64,000 nt of DNA from Pseudomonas pisciculturae. Its GTDB lineage: Bacteria > Pseudomonadota > Gammaproteobacteria > Pseudomonadales > Pseudomonadaceae. Each line of letters begins with the position of its first letter. Within the stretch, counting starts at the first letter, position 1. Positions 40,006-48,568 of this stretch are shown piece by piece. A program made the translations under genes and the position numbers. The DNA lies in NCBI RefSeq assembly GCF_015461805.1, contig NZ_JACVZE010000001.1, positions 1,158,365 through 1,222,364 of the forward strand, read 5' to 3'. The notes beneath the pieces were generated by a model. The model ran no database searches. It was not told the origin of the DNA and saw only the letters and a program-made list of their open reading frames with translations.

Positions 40006-40901
40006 CCAATATTCCCTTTGAGGCTGGGCACAATGCCGCGTGCGATGGCAGCGAAGGCGAAGGCGATACCGGCCATCAGAATGATCGCGGCACCGGATGG
40101 GATAGGCAGGTCGAAGATGATCGGCAGCAGAATGCCGCACAGGGTGCTCACCGTGGCGATTACCACCGACACCCAGAAGAAGCCCTTGAGCGACTGGCTC
40201 AACAGGCGCGCAGCAGCGGCCGGGATCACCAGCAACGCACCCACCAGGATCGCGCCGATCACCTTGACCGCCGCCACCGTGATCAGCGTCACCAGGATCA
40301 CGAACAGGTAATCCAAAGTCTTCACCGCCACGCCGCGCACTGCGGCCAGCTGTGGGTTAAAGCTGGCGAGCATGATGCGGTTGTATAGCGGGAGCGCCAG
40401 GGCCATCACCAGCGAGCCGACAATTGCCAGCACCAGCAGGTCATTGCCGTTGACCGTCAGTACCGACCCGAACAGCACGTTTTCGAGGATGTGTACGTTG
40501 ATCTTGCCCGCCAGGATCAGCAGCAGGCTCGCACCCAGTGCCAGGGACACCGAGAGGAACACGCCGATCAAAGTGTCCGGCGCCAGGCCGGTACGGTTGC
40601 GCAGGTAATTGAGCAGGATGCCAAACAACAGGCAGTAGCCGAACAGCGCGCCGTATGGGCCGGTGTAGGGTTCGCCCAACAGAATGCCCACGGCCACGCC
40701 GGTGAGCGCCGCATGCCCGACCGCTTCCGAGAAAAACGCAAAGCGCTTGACCACCACCAGCGTACCCAAACCGCCCAACACCGGGCCGATCAACAGGCCG
40801 GCAAGCAGGGCGTTGACCACAAAACCATAGGCCAGCGCTTCCGGCAGATACCCGGAAGAGGCCCAGCCCTGGACCATCAAGCGAAAGGCTTCATAACTCA
40901 T
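40002..40901 (-). CDS. fpvE: FpvE metal ABC permease
   Basis: A 299-residue permease of the ABC-3 (ZnuB/TroC) family with eight or nine hydrophobic segments, including LIGPVLGGLGTLVVVKRFAFFSEAVGHAALTGVAVG, the conserved region that contacts the ATPase. ATG 40901 overlaps the ATPase stop by four bases; the frame is open to 41054 but the extension is polar and unlikely. By position it is FpvE, the channel importing iron freed from pyoverdine in the periplasm. Confidence 0.85.
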   Translation of the reverse strand: MSYEAFRLMVQGWASSGYLPEALAYGFVVNALLAGLLIGPVLGGLGTLVVVKRFAFFSEAVGHAALTGVAVGILLGEPYTGPYGALFGYCLLFGILLNYLRNRTGLAPDTLIGVFLSVSLALGASLLLILAGKINVHILENVLFGSVLTVNGNDLLVLAIVGSLVMALALPLYNRIMLASFNPQLAAVRGVAVKTLDYLFVILVTLITVAAVKVIGAILVGALLVIPAAAARLLSQSLKGFFWVSVVIATVSTLCGILLPIIFDLPIPSGAAIILMAGIAFAFAAIARGIVPSLKGNIG

Positions 40902-41644
40902 TGCGCCGGGCTCCGAGGGTGGGTGGAGAACAGGGTCAGCAAGCGGTCCGGCGTCAGCGCTTCTTTCGGCGTTGCGTCGAACAGCACGTGGCGGTTCAGA
41001 CCGGTGACGCGATCGGCCAGGCGGCCCACGGCTTCCAGGTCGTGTTCGATCCACAAGACGGTGATGCCGGCGAGGCGCCAGTCATTGAGCAGGCGCTCGA
41101 ACACCTGGATGCCGGCTTCATCGAGGGCTGACATCGGCTCATCCAGCACCAGCAAGTGCGGTGCCGGAATCAAGCCTTGGGCGAGTAGCACGCGCTGACG
41201 CTCACCGCCAGACAGCGCACCCATGCGCCGCTTGCGTTTGTCCTGCATGCCTACACGCTCAAGCGCATCACCGATGGCGCCAGCGTAATGCTTGGACAGG
41301 CCAAGAAACGCCGGTCGCCGCTGGCACATGGCGGCCATGAAGTCATCGACGGTCATCGGCAGGCCCCGGTCGAACTCCAACGCCTGAGGTACATAACCGA
41401 TGGTGCCTACCGCGTTCGGCCATTGCAGGCGCAATTGCCCCTGGTGCGGTGTTTGCCCCAACAACGTTTTGATCAGCGAGCTCTTGCCGCCGCCATTGGG
41501 GCCGACCAGCGCGTGGATGCTGCCGGGCTCAACCTGGAAACTTACACCGTCGAGGATCACTGTGCGGCCCAGGGTCAGGGACACGTTATCGAACTCAATC
41601 GTCGGGCCAATGCTGGCCACTTTCAGTTGCTGCGCCGCTGTCAT
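40898..41644 (-). CDS. fpvD: FpvD metal ABC transporter ATPase
   Basis: A 248-residue ZnuC-like ATPase: Walker A GPNGGGKSS, signature LSGGERQRVLLAQGL, Walker B LLVLDEP and the H-loop IEHDLEA. Walker A has GGGKSS rather than the more common GAGKST. Start and stop overlap both neighbouring genes by four bases. By operon order it is the FpvD ATPase of the iron importer. Confidence 0.88.
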   Translation of the reverse strand: MTAAQQLKVASIGPTIEFDNVSLTLGRTVILDGVSFQVEPGSIHALVGPNGGGKSSLIKTLLGQTPHQGQLRLQWPNAVGTIGYVPQALEFDRGLPMTVDDFMAAMCQRRPAFLGLSKHYAGAIGDALERVGMQDKRKRRMGALSGGERQRVLLAQGLIPAPHLLVLDEPMSALDEAGIQVFERLLNDWRLAGITVLWIEHDLEAVGRLADRVTGLNRHVLFDATPKEALTPDRLLTLFSTHPRSPAQ

Positions 41645-42561
41645 GCCCCCGACTCCTGGATCGCCCGGACCACGGTGTTGAGGTTGCCGGTCATTTCCAC
41701 TTCGTACTTCTCAGGGCTGTATTCGCCGTAGGAAATATGCGACAGCGGGTACAGCTTGACCCCGGATTCACGCTGGATGGTCTCGACGTAGGTGGATGGG
41801 AAATCCATCTCCGAGAAGATCACCTTCACGTCCAGGGCGCGCAGTTCGTCGATGGTCTTTTTCAACTGGCTCGGGCTGGGCTCGATACCGTGGGCTGGTT
41901 CGACCACGGCGGTGACTTCCAGGCCAAACTCGCGCAGCAGGTAGTCATAGGCCGCGTGAACGGTGGCCACGCGTAAGTCCGGGTTGGGCGCGCTGGTCAG
42001 CTTGGCCAGGGCATCGGCACGCATCTGGCGCAGGCGTTTGCCATAGGCGCGCGCGTTCTGGGTGTAGGTCTTGGCGTTGTCCGGGTCGAGCTTGCCCAGC
42101 TCGCGGGCGATATTGTTGACCTGGGCAATCGAGGCGCTGATCGACAGGAAGGTGTGCGGGTTGACCACCTTGCCCGCACCGCGCGCGGCATTGCCGGTAG
42201 CAGCCAGCAGCGGCACGTTGGCGTTGGCTTCGATCACCGGGATGTCCGGGCGCTCACTGGTGGCGATCATGCGGTCGGCGAAATCATCGTGGCCGACGCC
42301 GTTGAGCACGATCACATCCAGGCTGCCGATGCGCTTGATGTCGTCGGCACGCGGCTCATAGGCGTGGGGGTTGAAGCCGGCAGGAATTAGCGGCACGACT
42401 TCGGCCTTGTCGCCGACGATATTGCTCACGTAGCTGTAGTACGGGTGCAGGGTGATGCCAATACGCAGGCGCTTGGCCGCCTCAGCGTTCGCCAGTGGGG
42501 CGAGCATCAGGCTGAACAAACCGACCAGCAACAGGCGCAACAGGGGAGATGATTTAGACAT
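41641..42561 (-). CDS. fpvC: FpvC metal-binding periplasmic protein
   Basis: About 306 residues with a signal peptide (MSKSSPLLRLLLVGLFSLML, cleavage near ANAEA) and the cluster A-I metal-binding fold. Likely metal ligands are seen in LHPYYSYVSN, AGFNPHAYEPRADD, VATVHAAYDYLLREFG and IFSEMDFPSTYVET. It overlaps the ATPase gene. In the P. aeruginosa fpv operon, FpvC takes ferrous iron and hands it to FpvDE. A TTG two codons upstream is possible, but ATG 42561 is preferred. Confidence 0.85.
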   Translation of the reverse strand: MSKSSPLLRLLLVGLFSLMLAPLANAEAAKRLRIGITLHPYYSYVSNIVGDKAEVVPLIPAGFNPHAYEPRADDIKRIGSLDVIVLNGVGHDDFADRMIATSERPDIPVIEANANVPLLAATGNAARGAGKVVNPHTFLSISASIAQVNNIARELGKLDPDNAKTYTQNARAYGKRLRQMRADALAKLTSAPNPDLRVATVHAAYDYLLREFGLEVTAVVEPAHGIEPSPSQLKKTIDELRALDVKVIFSEMDFPSTYVETIQRESGVKLYPLSHISYGEYSPEKYEVEMTGNLNTVVRAIQESGA

Positions 42562-42580
42562 AGGCAATCGGTCTTCTCGT

Positions 42581-43141
42581 TCAGTGGCGGTGCTGGCGGG
42601 TCACGCCGGCATCGAATTGCGCAACCACCTGCTGCCAGCCCGCTGCGATCAGCGCCTGGTCAGAGAGGTCGGAAGGGGCGGCCAGGTTGGCGCTGCGGTT
42701 GAGCCAGATATCCGGCTCGGCCCCGTGCACGCGCATCAGCAGCGAGCCGCTGGTGCTGGGCACCTGGCTCAAGCCCAGGTAGGTCGAAGGCTCCAACACC
42801 TGCCAGCGGTGATCGCCACGGCTGACCGAGCTGGCATCTTGGGCGAACGGTGCAAAACCTTCTTCGGCCAGTTGGGCCGGGGTGGGCAGGGTGCTTTGTT
42901 CCTGCTGCAACAACTGGATTTCATCCAGGGTCACCCGCAGGTCGGCGTAGATGCCTTGCTCGGCAGCATTCAGGTCGCGGCGTGCGTCCAGTTGGTGGCC
43001 GGGTACGGCGGCCACCTCCTGGGTTTCACCGTGCAACGCGATCACCGAGCCCGCCACCGCCAGGATGATCAGGCACAACAGCAAGACGTAGAGGGTTTCG
43101 TGACCGGCACCGGCGGGGCGTACAACCTGTGTGGTACTCAT
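42581..43141 (-). CDS. fpvK: FpvK-like membrane-anchored protein (DUF6162)
   Basis: A 186-residue protein with one N-terminal membrane helix (residues about 15-38, ETLYVLLLCLIILAVAGSVI) and a periplasmic domain with a helical segment (LNAAEQGIYADLRVTLDEIQ) and a His-containing C-terminus (TRQHRH). It is positioned as FpvK in the fpvGHJK order, between fpvJ and fpvC, and overlaps fpvJ by four bases (ATGA at 43138). FpvK assists the inner-membrane reductase complex that reduces ferripyoverdine iron; its precise chemistry is unknown. Confidence 0.75.
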   Translation of the reverse strand: MSTTQVVRPAGAGHETLYVLLLCLIILAVAGSVIALHGETQEVAAVPGHQLDARRDLNAAEQGIYADLRVTLDEIQLLQQEQSTLPTPAQLAEEGFAPFAQDASSVSRGDHRWQVLEPSTYLGLSQVPSTSGSLLMRVHGAEPDIWLNRSANLAAPSDLSDQALIAAGWQQVVAQFDAGVTRQHRH

Positions 43142-43458
43142 TGCGGCTGGATGTCCGCTTGGTCGATTTCCACCACGTGGCCGGGGCCCGCATCAAACAG
43201 TACGTAGAATTCGGCGGACGGTTTCTTGAAGGTCAGGGTCGAGTCCTGGCCCAGCTTGCCGGGCACCAGGATGGTTTCGTCGTAGCCGATCACATCCAGG
43301 GTCACGCCGGGAGCACCACTGCCGTCGGAGAAGCCGCCAGTGCACTGGATCTGCTCGCCGGCGATTTCCTTGCATTCGCACATCGGGTTGTGGGCCAGGG
43401 CGACGGTACTGAAACCGGCGCCTATCAACAATACGGCGCAAGCGCGCATCAACGTCAT
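43138..43458 (-). CDS. fpvJ: FpvJ-like small periplasmic protein
   Basis: A 106-residue protein with a signal peptide (MTLMRACAVLLIGAGFSTVA, cleavage ALA-H) and a cysteine-bearing mature N-terminus HNPMCECKEIAGEQIQC that could bind metal or form a disulfide. A beta-rich domain follows (VTLDVIGYDETILVPGK) similar to carboxypeptidase-regulatory-like or NikM-type folds. Start and stop overlap both neighbours by four bases. It fits FpvJ by size and position. Confidence 0.72.
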   Translation of the reverse strand: MTLMRACAVLLIGAGFSTVALAHNPMCECKEIAGEQIQCTGGFSDGSGAPGVTLDVIGYDETILVPGKLGQDSTLTFKKPSAEFYVLFDAGPGHVVEIDQADIQPQ

Positions 43459-43994
43459 GGTTTAACTCCTTGCTTGTTCAGCCAGGCAATAGTGGCAGGC
43501 GAGGCCTGGCTCAGCGGGATGGAACCTTGGTGCATCGTGCCGTCCCAGCCTTCCATGGTGACCCACACTTGGGCGTCGGCTGGCGTATTGGTCGGCACTG
43601 GCAATGCAGCGCCCATTCGGTACGGTGTGCCGAAGAAGATCACCCCGGCAGCCCGCAGGCTTCGCGGTTTGCCGATGCGCAGGTAAGTGGCCTTGACCTG
43701 GTCGCCACAGGTGTCGCACAGGGCTGCGTTGAAGAATTTCATCGGGCCAGCCGGGTCGGGGGTCGGGCCTTCATTGCGAAACTCGGCGAGGGTCAGGCTC
43801 CATGGCCCCACCTGTACTTCACCCGCTACTCGCTCGCCAATGCCTGTATCGCCGCGAAACAGCGCGGCATCGGCAAAGTACTTGGGCATAAAGCCCAAAG
43901 GCACCAGCAGGAGCAGGATATTGATGTGGAAGCGCCATTTGAGCCAAAAGGCCCGCAGTGGCGAAGGCGGTACAGCGGCAGCGACCTTGCTCAT
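43455..43994 (-). CDS. fpvH: FpvH-like membrane-anchored protein
   Basis: A 179-residue protein: short cytoplasmic N-terminus, one membrane helix (about residues 25-45, FHINILLLLVPLGFM), then a periplasmic domain containing the pair of cysteines in LCDTCGDQVK, which is a possible metal or redox site, and DAQVWVTMEGWDGTMHQG. Stop and start overlap fpvJ and fpvG by four bases (43455 and 43991). Order and size correspond to FpvH, a partner of the FpvG reductase. Confidence 0.72.
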   Translation of the reverse strand: MSKVAAAVPPSPLRAFWLKWRFHINILLLLVPLGFMPKYFADAALFRGDTGIGERVAGEVQVGPWSLTLAEFRNEGPTPDPAGPMKFFNAALCDTCGDQVKATYLRIGKPRSLRAAGVIFFGTPYRMGAALPVPTNTPADAQVWVTMEGWDGTMHQGSIPLSQASPATIAWLNKQGVKP

Positions 43995-45193
43995 CGGTTG
44001 CCCTCCGTGGTTTCAGCCTGCATGGCTGGGATAGGGGCGGGTTGGCGTTGCGCCTTGTTGGTACGCTTGAGTGCGTTGAGGCTGGCCAGGGCGGTGCGCT
44101 TGGTCCAGATCAGCAGGCCGCTCAATACCATCATGCTCAGCACCAGGCCGAAGAATGCCCAGATCAGCTTGATCCAGATGCCGCCGAAGTCGCCGGTGTG
44201 CAGCGGGCGCATGGATTCTGTGACGAACTCCAGGGTGGAGCGGTCGGACAGCATGTGCGAGACGGCGATTTCACCGTCATACGGGTTCAGTTGGGCGGTT
44301 TGGAACATCAGCGGGTACCAGCCCCGGCCACCAATGGTCACATGGCTGTAGGCATTGAGGGGCAGGAACACAAAGCTGGCCTCCAGCCCTGGAATGCGCT
44401 GTGTGGCGATTTCAATCGCTTGATCCAACCCAATCATCGGCGCGGGTACGCCAGGTGCTGACAGGGGGACTTTTTCCCGAGCAACCACCGGCACCACGGG
44501 CTCGCTGGAAATCGAAATCTGGTTATCCCCCAGAATCGCCTGGATCAGGAACCAGGTGCCGGTGATGGAAATGACGGCGATAAACCAGATCGACCAGATA
44601 CCGCTCAGACGGTGGAAGTCACCCCAGAAGATGCGTGCACCGTGGCGGATGCGAAGGGTCGGCTTGAGAAAGCCCTTCCAGAAACGCTTGTACACCACAA
44701 GCCCTGTGACCAGCGATGCCAGCATCGGTAAACCCAGCAGTGAGACCAGGTACCAACCCCAACTGTAGCCATTGGTAAATGGCACCAGCCACCAGCCGTG
44801 CAGGGCGCGGGTGAACTGCTGGAAGTCAAACGAGGGGCTGATGCCCTGGATGGCGCCGGTGTAAGGGTTGGCGTAAGCCGCCACAGCGCGCCCGTCGGGG
44901 TAGGTAAGGCGTACCGTCAGCGCGAAGTGTGACTCGTCAGGGCGAATGATCGCGCGCACGAGCACCTTGGGGTCTTCGCGTTTGATGGCGGCGATTACCT
45001 GCTCGAAGCTCAGCAGTTCGGCGTCGTCCGAGGGTTTGCTTGCACGGATATCCGGGTTGGCCAGCCAGACGATTTCCTGGCTCACCACCGCCAGGGTGCC
45101 GGTAAAACAGACGATCAGTACAAAGAACCAGATGGGCAATGCCAACCAGCTGTGTACGAGAAACCAGAGTTTTGAGCGTGACTTCTTCGACAT
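43991..45193 (-). CDS. fpvG: FpvG ferripyoverdine inner-membrane reductase (PepSY-TM)
   Basis: A 400-residue protein with four membrane helices (WLALPIWFFVLIVCFTGTLAVV, and others near residues 140-165, 190-220 and 350-380) and two PepSY domains in the large periplasmic loops, the topology of PepSY-associated TM proteins. In P. aeruginosa FpvG reduces Fe(III) bound to pyoverdine in the periplasm so that Fe(II) is released to FpvC. It is first in the operon, with a Fur-like site about 100 bases upstream. Confidence 0.85.
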   Translation of the reverse strand: MSKKSRSKLWFLVHSWLALPIWFFVLIVCFTGTLAVVSQEIVWLANPDIRASKPSDDAELLSFEQVIAAIKREDPKVLVRAIIRPDESHFALTVRLTYPDGRAVAAYANPYTGAIQGISPSFDFQQFTRALHGWWLVPFTNGYSWGWYLVSLLGLPMLASLVTGLVVYKRFWKGFLKPTLRIRHGARIFWGDFHRLSGIWSIWFIAVISITGTWFLIQAILGDNQISISSEPVVPVVAREKVPLSAPGVPAPMIGLDQAIEIATQRIPGLEASFVFLPLNAYSHVTIGGRGWYPLMFQTAQLNPYDGEIAVSHMLSDRSTLEFVTESMRPLHTGDFGGIWIKLIWAFFGLVLSMMVLSGLLIWTKRTALASLNALKRTNKAQRQPAPIPAMQAETTEGNR

Positions 45194-45289
45194 GTGAATG
45201 GGAGTCTTGATCGGAGGGGGGCAGTAGGGGCCCGGAAAAGGCCGGTCGTAGCTTTTGCTGACGCGACGGGCTGTATCTAAGTTAAGACG

Positions 45290-45306
45290 GATGAGAATGA
45301 GAAATC
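45290..45306 (-). promoter_or_regulatory. candidate Fur-binding site upstream of fpvG
   Basis: GATGAGAATGAGAAATC (plus strand) resembles the TGAGAATnAT core of Pseudomonas Fur boxes. It lies 97-113 bases upstream of fpvG. The match is partial; the iron-related operon it precedes makes it plausible. Confidence 0.5.
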
Positions 45307-45387
45307 CCTAAGCTACAAATGAAAGAAAATGTTTCAGCGGCCTGTCATCAAACACGAAACATGTTCCCAGCTATCACCCGGGCGCCA

Positions 45388-45415
45388 TTGATGGGGCTTC
45401 GGGGCTGCGTAGGAT
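45388..45415 (+). promoter_or_regulatory. candidate sigma-70 promoter of the leuC-like gene
   Basis: TTGATG (45388-45393), a 16-base spacer, then TAGGAT (45410-45415). An inverted repeat GGGCTC-N12-GAGCCC (45416-45439) follows directly and ends 7 bases before the start codon, where no Shine-Dalgarno sequence is visible. Confidence 0.45.
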
Positions 45416-45446
45416 GGGCTCATACCGTTGAGCGAGCCCCTCAAAA

Positions 45447-46865
45447 ATGACTGCCAGAACCCTCTACGACAAACACATCGATTCCCACACGGTGTGCCCC
45501 CTGGATGATCAGGGCCATGTCCTTCTTTATATAGACCGCCAGGTCATCAACGAATACACCAGCCCCCAGGCGTTTAGCGGCCTGCGTGAGGCCGGCCGTG
45601 GTGTATGGCGCCCAGGCACGGCGCTGGCGGTGGTGGACCATGTAAACCCCACCACCCCCAAGCGTACTGCCGCGATGCCCGATGCCGGCGGGGCGCGGCA
45701 GGTGTCATACCTGGCGGAGAACTGCCGGGACTTCGGCATCGAACTGCTGGACATTCTCGACAAGCGCCAAGGCATCGAACACGTGATCGCCCCGGAGCAG
45801 GGGTTTATCCTGCCGGGCATGGTGATCGCCGCTGGCGACAGTCACACCACCACCTATGGTGCCTTGGGGGCCTTCGGTTTTGGCATCGGCACCTCGGAAA
45901 TCGAACACCTGCTGGCGTCCCAGACCCTGGTGTATAAACGCCTGAAAACCCTGCGCGTGACGGTCGATGGCGCGTTGGCCCCAGGCCTGACCTCCAAGGA
46001 TGTAATCATGGCGCTGATCGGTAAGATCGGCGCCTCTGGTGCCACCGGGTATGCCATCGAGTTCTGCGGTTCTACCGTCGATGCGTTGAGCGTCGAGGCG
46101 CGCATGACCATCTGCAACATGGCGGTGGAAGCCGGCGCGCGGGGAGCCTTCATGGCGCCGGATGAAAAAGTCTTCGCCTACCTCAAAGGCAAACCCCGTG
46201 CCCCGAAGGGCGAGCTCTGGGAGCAGGCGCTGGTGGGCTGGCGCCAATTGCATTCGGATGCCGACGCATTGTTCGACCGGGAAGTGCACCTCGACGCCAC
46301 TACCCTGGAGCCTATGGTCACCTGGGGCACCAGCCCCGACCAGGCCGCACCTATCGGCGCCCGCGTGCCTAACCCGCAGGAGGTTAGCGACCTGATCCTG
46401 CGTCAGGACATACAACGCGCCCTCCATTACATGGGCCTGGAAGCCGGCATGCCACTGAGCGATATCGTCATCAGCCACGCGTTTATTGGCTCCTGCACCA
46501 ATGCCCGCATCGAAGACCTGCGTGACGCTGCCAGTGTGGTGCGTGGCAAGCATGTTGCCGATCACGTGCGGGCGATGATCGTGCCGGGCTCCACCGAAGT
46601 GCGTGACCAGGCCGAAGCCGAAGGGCTGGCGGCGATCTTTATCGACGCAGGCTTCGAATGGCGCCAATCAGGCTGCTCGATGTGCCTGGCCATGAACGAC
46701 GATGTGCTGGCCCCCGGCGACCGCTGCGCGTCGAGCACCAACCGCAACTTCGAAGGCCGCCAGGGCGCCGGCGCACGGACTCACCTCATGAGCCCGGCAA
46801 TGGTTGCTGCTGCTGCCATCAGCGGCCGGCTGACTGATATCCGCCATTTTGGAGACCGCCCATGA
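45447..46865 (+). CDS. LeuC-like aconitase-family hydro-lyase, large subunit
   Basis: A 472-residue large subunit of the isopropylmalate-isomerase type. The [4Fe-4S] cysteines are in GSCTNARIEDL (Cys350) and GCSMCLAMN (Cys410, Cys413), with GDSHTTTYGALGAFGFGIGTSE and NRNFEGRQGAGARTHLMS also present. It differs from housekeeping LeuC at normally fixed places: DHVNPTT for DHNVPT, and MPDAGGARQVSYL for the usual V(T)DP..S..Q. It is not next to leuB, trpF or asd. It is coupled to a small subunit by an ATGA overlap. Alternatives to isopropylmalate isomerase are maleate, citraconate or dimethylmalate hydratase, which use the same heterodimer. Confidence 0.85.
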   Translation: MTARTLYDKHIDSHTVCPLDDQGHVLLYIDRQVINEYTSPQAFSGLREAGRGVWRPGTALAVVDHVNPTTPKRTAAMPDAGGARQVSYLAENCRDFGIELLDILDKRQGIEHVIAPEQGFILPGMVIAAGDSHTTTYGALGAFGFGIGTSEIEHLLASQTLVYKRLKTLRVTVDGALAPGLTSKDVIMALIGKIGASGATGYAIEFCGSTVDALSVEARMTICNMAVEAGARGAFMAPDEKVFAYLKGKPRAPKGELWEQALVGWRQLHSDADALFDREVHLDATTLEPMVTWGTSPDQAAPIGARVPNPQEVSDLILRQDIQRALHYMGLEAGMPLSDIVISHAFIGSCTNARIEDLRDAASVVRGKHVADHVRAMIVPGSTEVRDQAEAEGLAAIFIDAGFEWRQSGCSMCLAMNDDVLAPGDRCASSTNRNFEGRQGAGARTHLMSPAMVAAAAISGRLTDIRHFGDRP

Positions 46866-47476
46866 GCCTGCAACCCTTTACCCAGGTCACCGGCAAGGCC
46901 GCGCCGATGCTGGCGGCAAACATCGACACCGACGTGATCATGCCCAAGCAGTTTCTCAAGGGCATCGACCGCAGCGGCCTGGACCGTGGGTTGTTTTTCG
47001 ACCTGCGTTTCTTGCCGTCCGGCGAACCCAACCCCGGCTTCGTGCTGAACCAACCGGCCTGGCAGGGCGCAAGTTTTATGGTGGTGGGGGCGAATTTTGG
47101 CTGTGGCTCCAGCCGTGAGCACGCCGTGTGGGGGTTGAAGCAGATGGGCATTCGGGCGCTGATCGGCAGCAGCTTTGCCGGGATCTTCTACGACAACTGC
47201 CAGCGTAATGGGGTGTTGTTGATCAGCTTGGAGGAGGCGGTGGTGAAGCGGTTGGGACACACGGTGAGCGTGGCCGAGCAGGCGCAGATCAGTGTGGACC
47301 TGCAAGCACAGGAAATTCGCTTGGCCAATGGCGAGTTGATCCCCTTCCAGATCGATACCCTGCGCAAGACGGCACTGTTGCTGGGGCTGGATGCGATTGG
47401 CAGCACCTTGCAGCGCAGTGAGCAGATCAAGGCCTTCGAGCGTCAGCATCTAAAAACCAACCCTTGGCTAAGCTGA
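46862..47476 (+). CDS. LeuD-like aconitase-family hydro-lyase, small subunit
   Basis: A 204-residue swivel domain with NIDTDVIMPKQFLKGIDRSGLDRGLFFDLRFL and the active-site region GANFGCGSSREHAVWGLKQMGIRALIGSSFAGIFYDNC. Its ATG overlaps the stop of the large-subunit gene, so both are produced together. It has the length of LeuD rather than the short archaeal form. The YLRF/substrate loop (here GSSREHAVW) is conserved, while the substrate-specificity loop needs modelling. Confidence 0.85.
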   Translation: MSLQPFTQVTGKAAPMLAANIDTDVIMPKQFLKGIDRSGLDRGLFFDLRFLPSGEPNPGFVLNQPAWQGASFMVVGANFGCGSSREHAVWGLKQMGIRALIGSSFAGIFYDNCQRNGVLLISLEEAVVKRLGHTVSVAEQAQISVDLQAQEIRLANGELIPFQIDTLRKTALLLGLDAIGSTLQRSEQIKAFERQHLKTNPWLS

Positions 47477-47494
47477 CACACCGCAGAATCAATT

Positions 47495-47581
47495 GTGGGA
47501 GGGGGCTTGCCCCCGATGGCAGTGGACCGGTGAAAAATTTAGCCACTGACCCGCCGCTATCGGGGGCAAGCCCCCTCCCAC
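47495..47581. repeat. REPIN (GTGGGAGGGGGCTTGC family)
   Basis: Two inverted REP arms with near-perfect match (GTGGGAGGGGGCTTGCCCCC and its complement) lie between the convergent leuD-like and LysR genes. Confidence 0.92.
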
Positions 47582-47614
47582 ATTTTGATTGGGTTCTCAA
47601 GGCTAGGGCGCTGG

Positions 47615-48529
47615 CTAGATTGAGAGCCCCTTGAAATGCTCCTGCAAAAACTCCACACACGCCCGCAGCTTCCCGGAGTGCGCCAACCGTGTCGGGTACA
47701 CGGCCCACACATTGGCGCTCTGGGTGTAGTCATGCAGCACCTGCACCAGCGTGCCCTGCTCCAGCAACGGTTTCACATCCCACATCGAGCGCAGCAATAC
47801 GCCGCGCCCATCCAATGCCCACTGCAACACGATCTCGCCATTGTTCGACGACAGCGGCCCGCGTACGCGCACGTTTTCTGCGCTGCCTTCGCGCTCCAGA
47901 TCCCAGATGCCAAACCCGTTGTCGCGCTCCTTGATCACCAGGCAGTCGTGTTGCGAGAGGTCGCTCAGTTGCTGTGGCGTGCCGCGCCGCTCCAGGTAAG
48001 CGGGGGCGGCGCACAATACTCGGCGATTGCTCACCAGTTGTCGGCCAATGTGTTGGCCGGGGATATCATCGCCAACGCGAATTTCCAGGTCGAACCCTTC
48101 GCTGACGATATCCACCACGCGGTCGAACAGGTCCAGTCGGATTTCCAGGTCCGGGTACTGCTGCGCCAGCAACGACAGGGCCGGGGCCACGTGGTTGCGC
48201 CCGAAGCCGAAGCTGCTGCACAGATGCAAGTGGCCGCGCGGGCTATCGTGGGCATCGGATAGCTCGTCGCTGAGTTGCTGGAAGTCTTCGAGGATGCGCA
48301 CGGCCCAACGCTGCACCCGTTCACCGTCTTCGGTGAGGGCGACGCGTCGGCTGGTGCGGTGCAGCAGTCGGGTGGCCAGGGTGGTTTCGAGGATCTGGAT
48401 ACGCTTGCTGACATACGCCGGCGACAGCCCCAGCTCATCGGCGGCCGCAGCGAAGCCGGCCTTGCGGATCACAGTCAGGAACACCCGCAGGTCTTCGGGC
48501 AGGGGCACGGTATCTTTCTTGTTGTTCAT
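47615..48529 (-). CDS. DmlR-like LysR-family regulator
   Basis: About 304 residues, closely resembling E. coli DmlR along its length: MNNKKDTVPLPEDLRVFLTV, the HTH AGFAAAADELGLSPAYVSKR, LHLCSSFGFGRNHVAPALS, CLVIKERDNGFGIWDLE and GPLSSNNGEIVLQWALDG. DmlR activates the D-malate dehydrogenase gene in E. coli. Here no dmlA-like gene is within the window, but the adjacent LeuCD-like pair could make D-malate or a methylated analogue. It is convergent with that pair and follows the dehalogenase-like gene on the same strand. The start 48529 is a choice among several without a clear ribosome binding site. Confidence 0.82.
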   Translation of the reverse strand: MNNKKDTVPLPEDLRVFLTVIRKAGFAAAADELGLSPAYVSKRIQILETTLATRLLHRTSRRVALTEDGERVQRWAVRILEDFQQLSDELSDAHDSPRGHLHLCSSFGFGRNHVAPALSLLAQQYPDLEIRLDLFDRVVDIVSEGFDLEIRVGDDIPGQHIGRQLVSNRRVLCAAPAYLERRGTPQQLSDLSQHDCLVIKERDNGFGIWDLEREGSAENVRVRGPLSSNNGEIVLQWALDGRGVLLRSMWDVKPLLEQGTLVQVLHDYTQSANVWAVYPTRLAHSGKLRACVEFLQEHFKGLSI

Positions 48530-48568
48530 CACAGACAGGGCTGGCGGCATGAGCCGCCAGAATAGCAC

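Noticed and set aside
39046..42561. Calling the metal ABC genes a zinc (znuABC) system
   Set aside because: No Zur-type site was seen, and the PepSY reductase plus fpvHJK-like genes in the same overlapping operon point to ferripyoverdine iron release.
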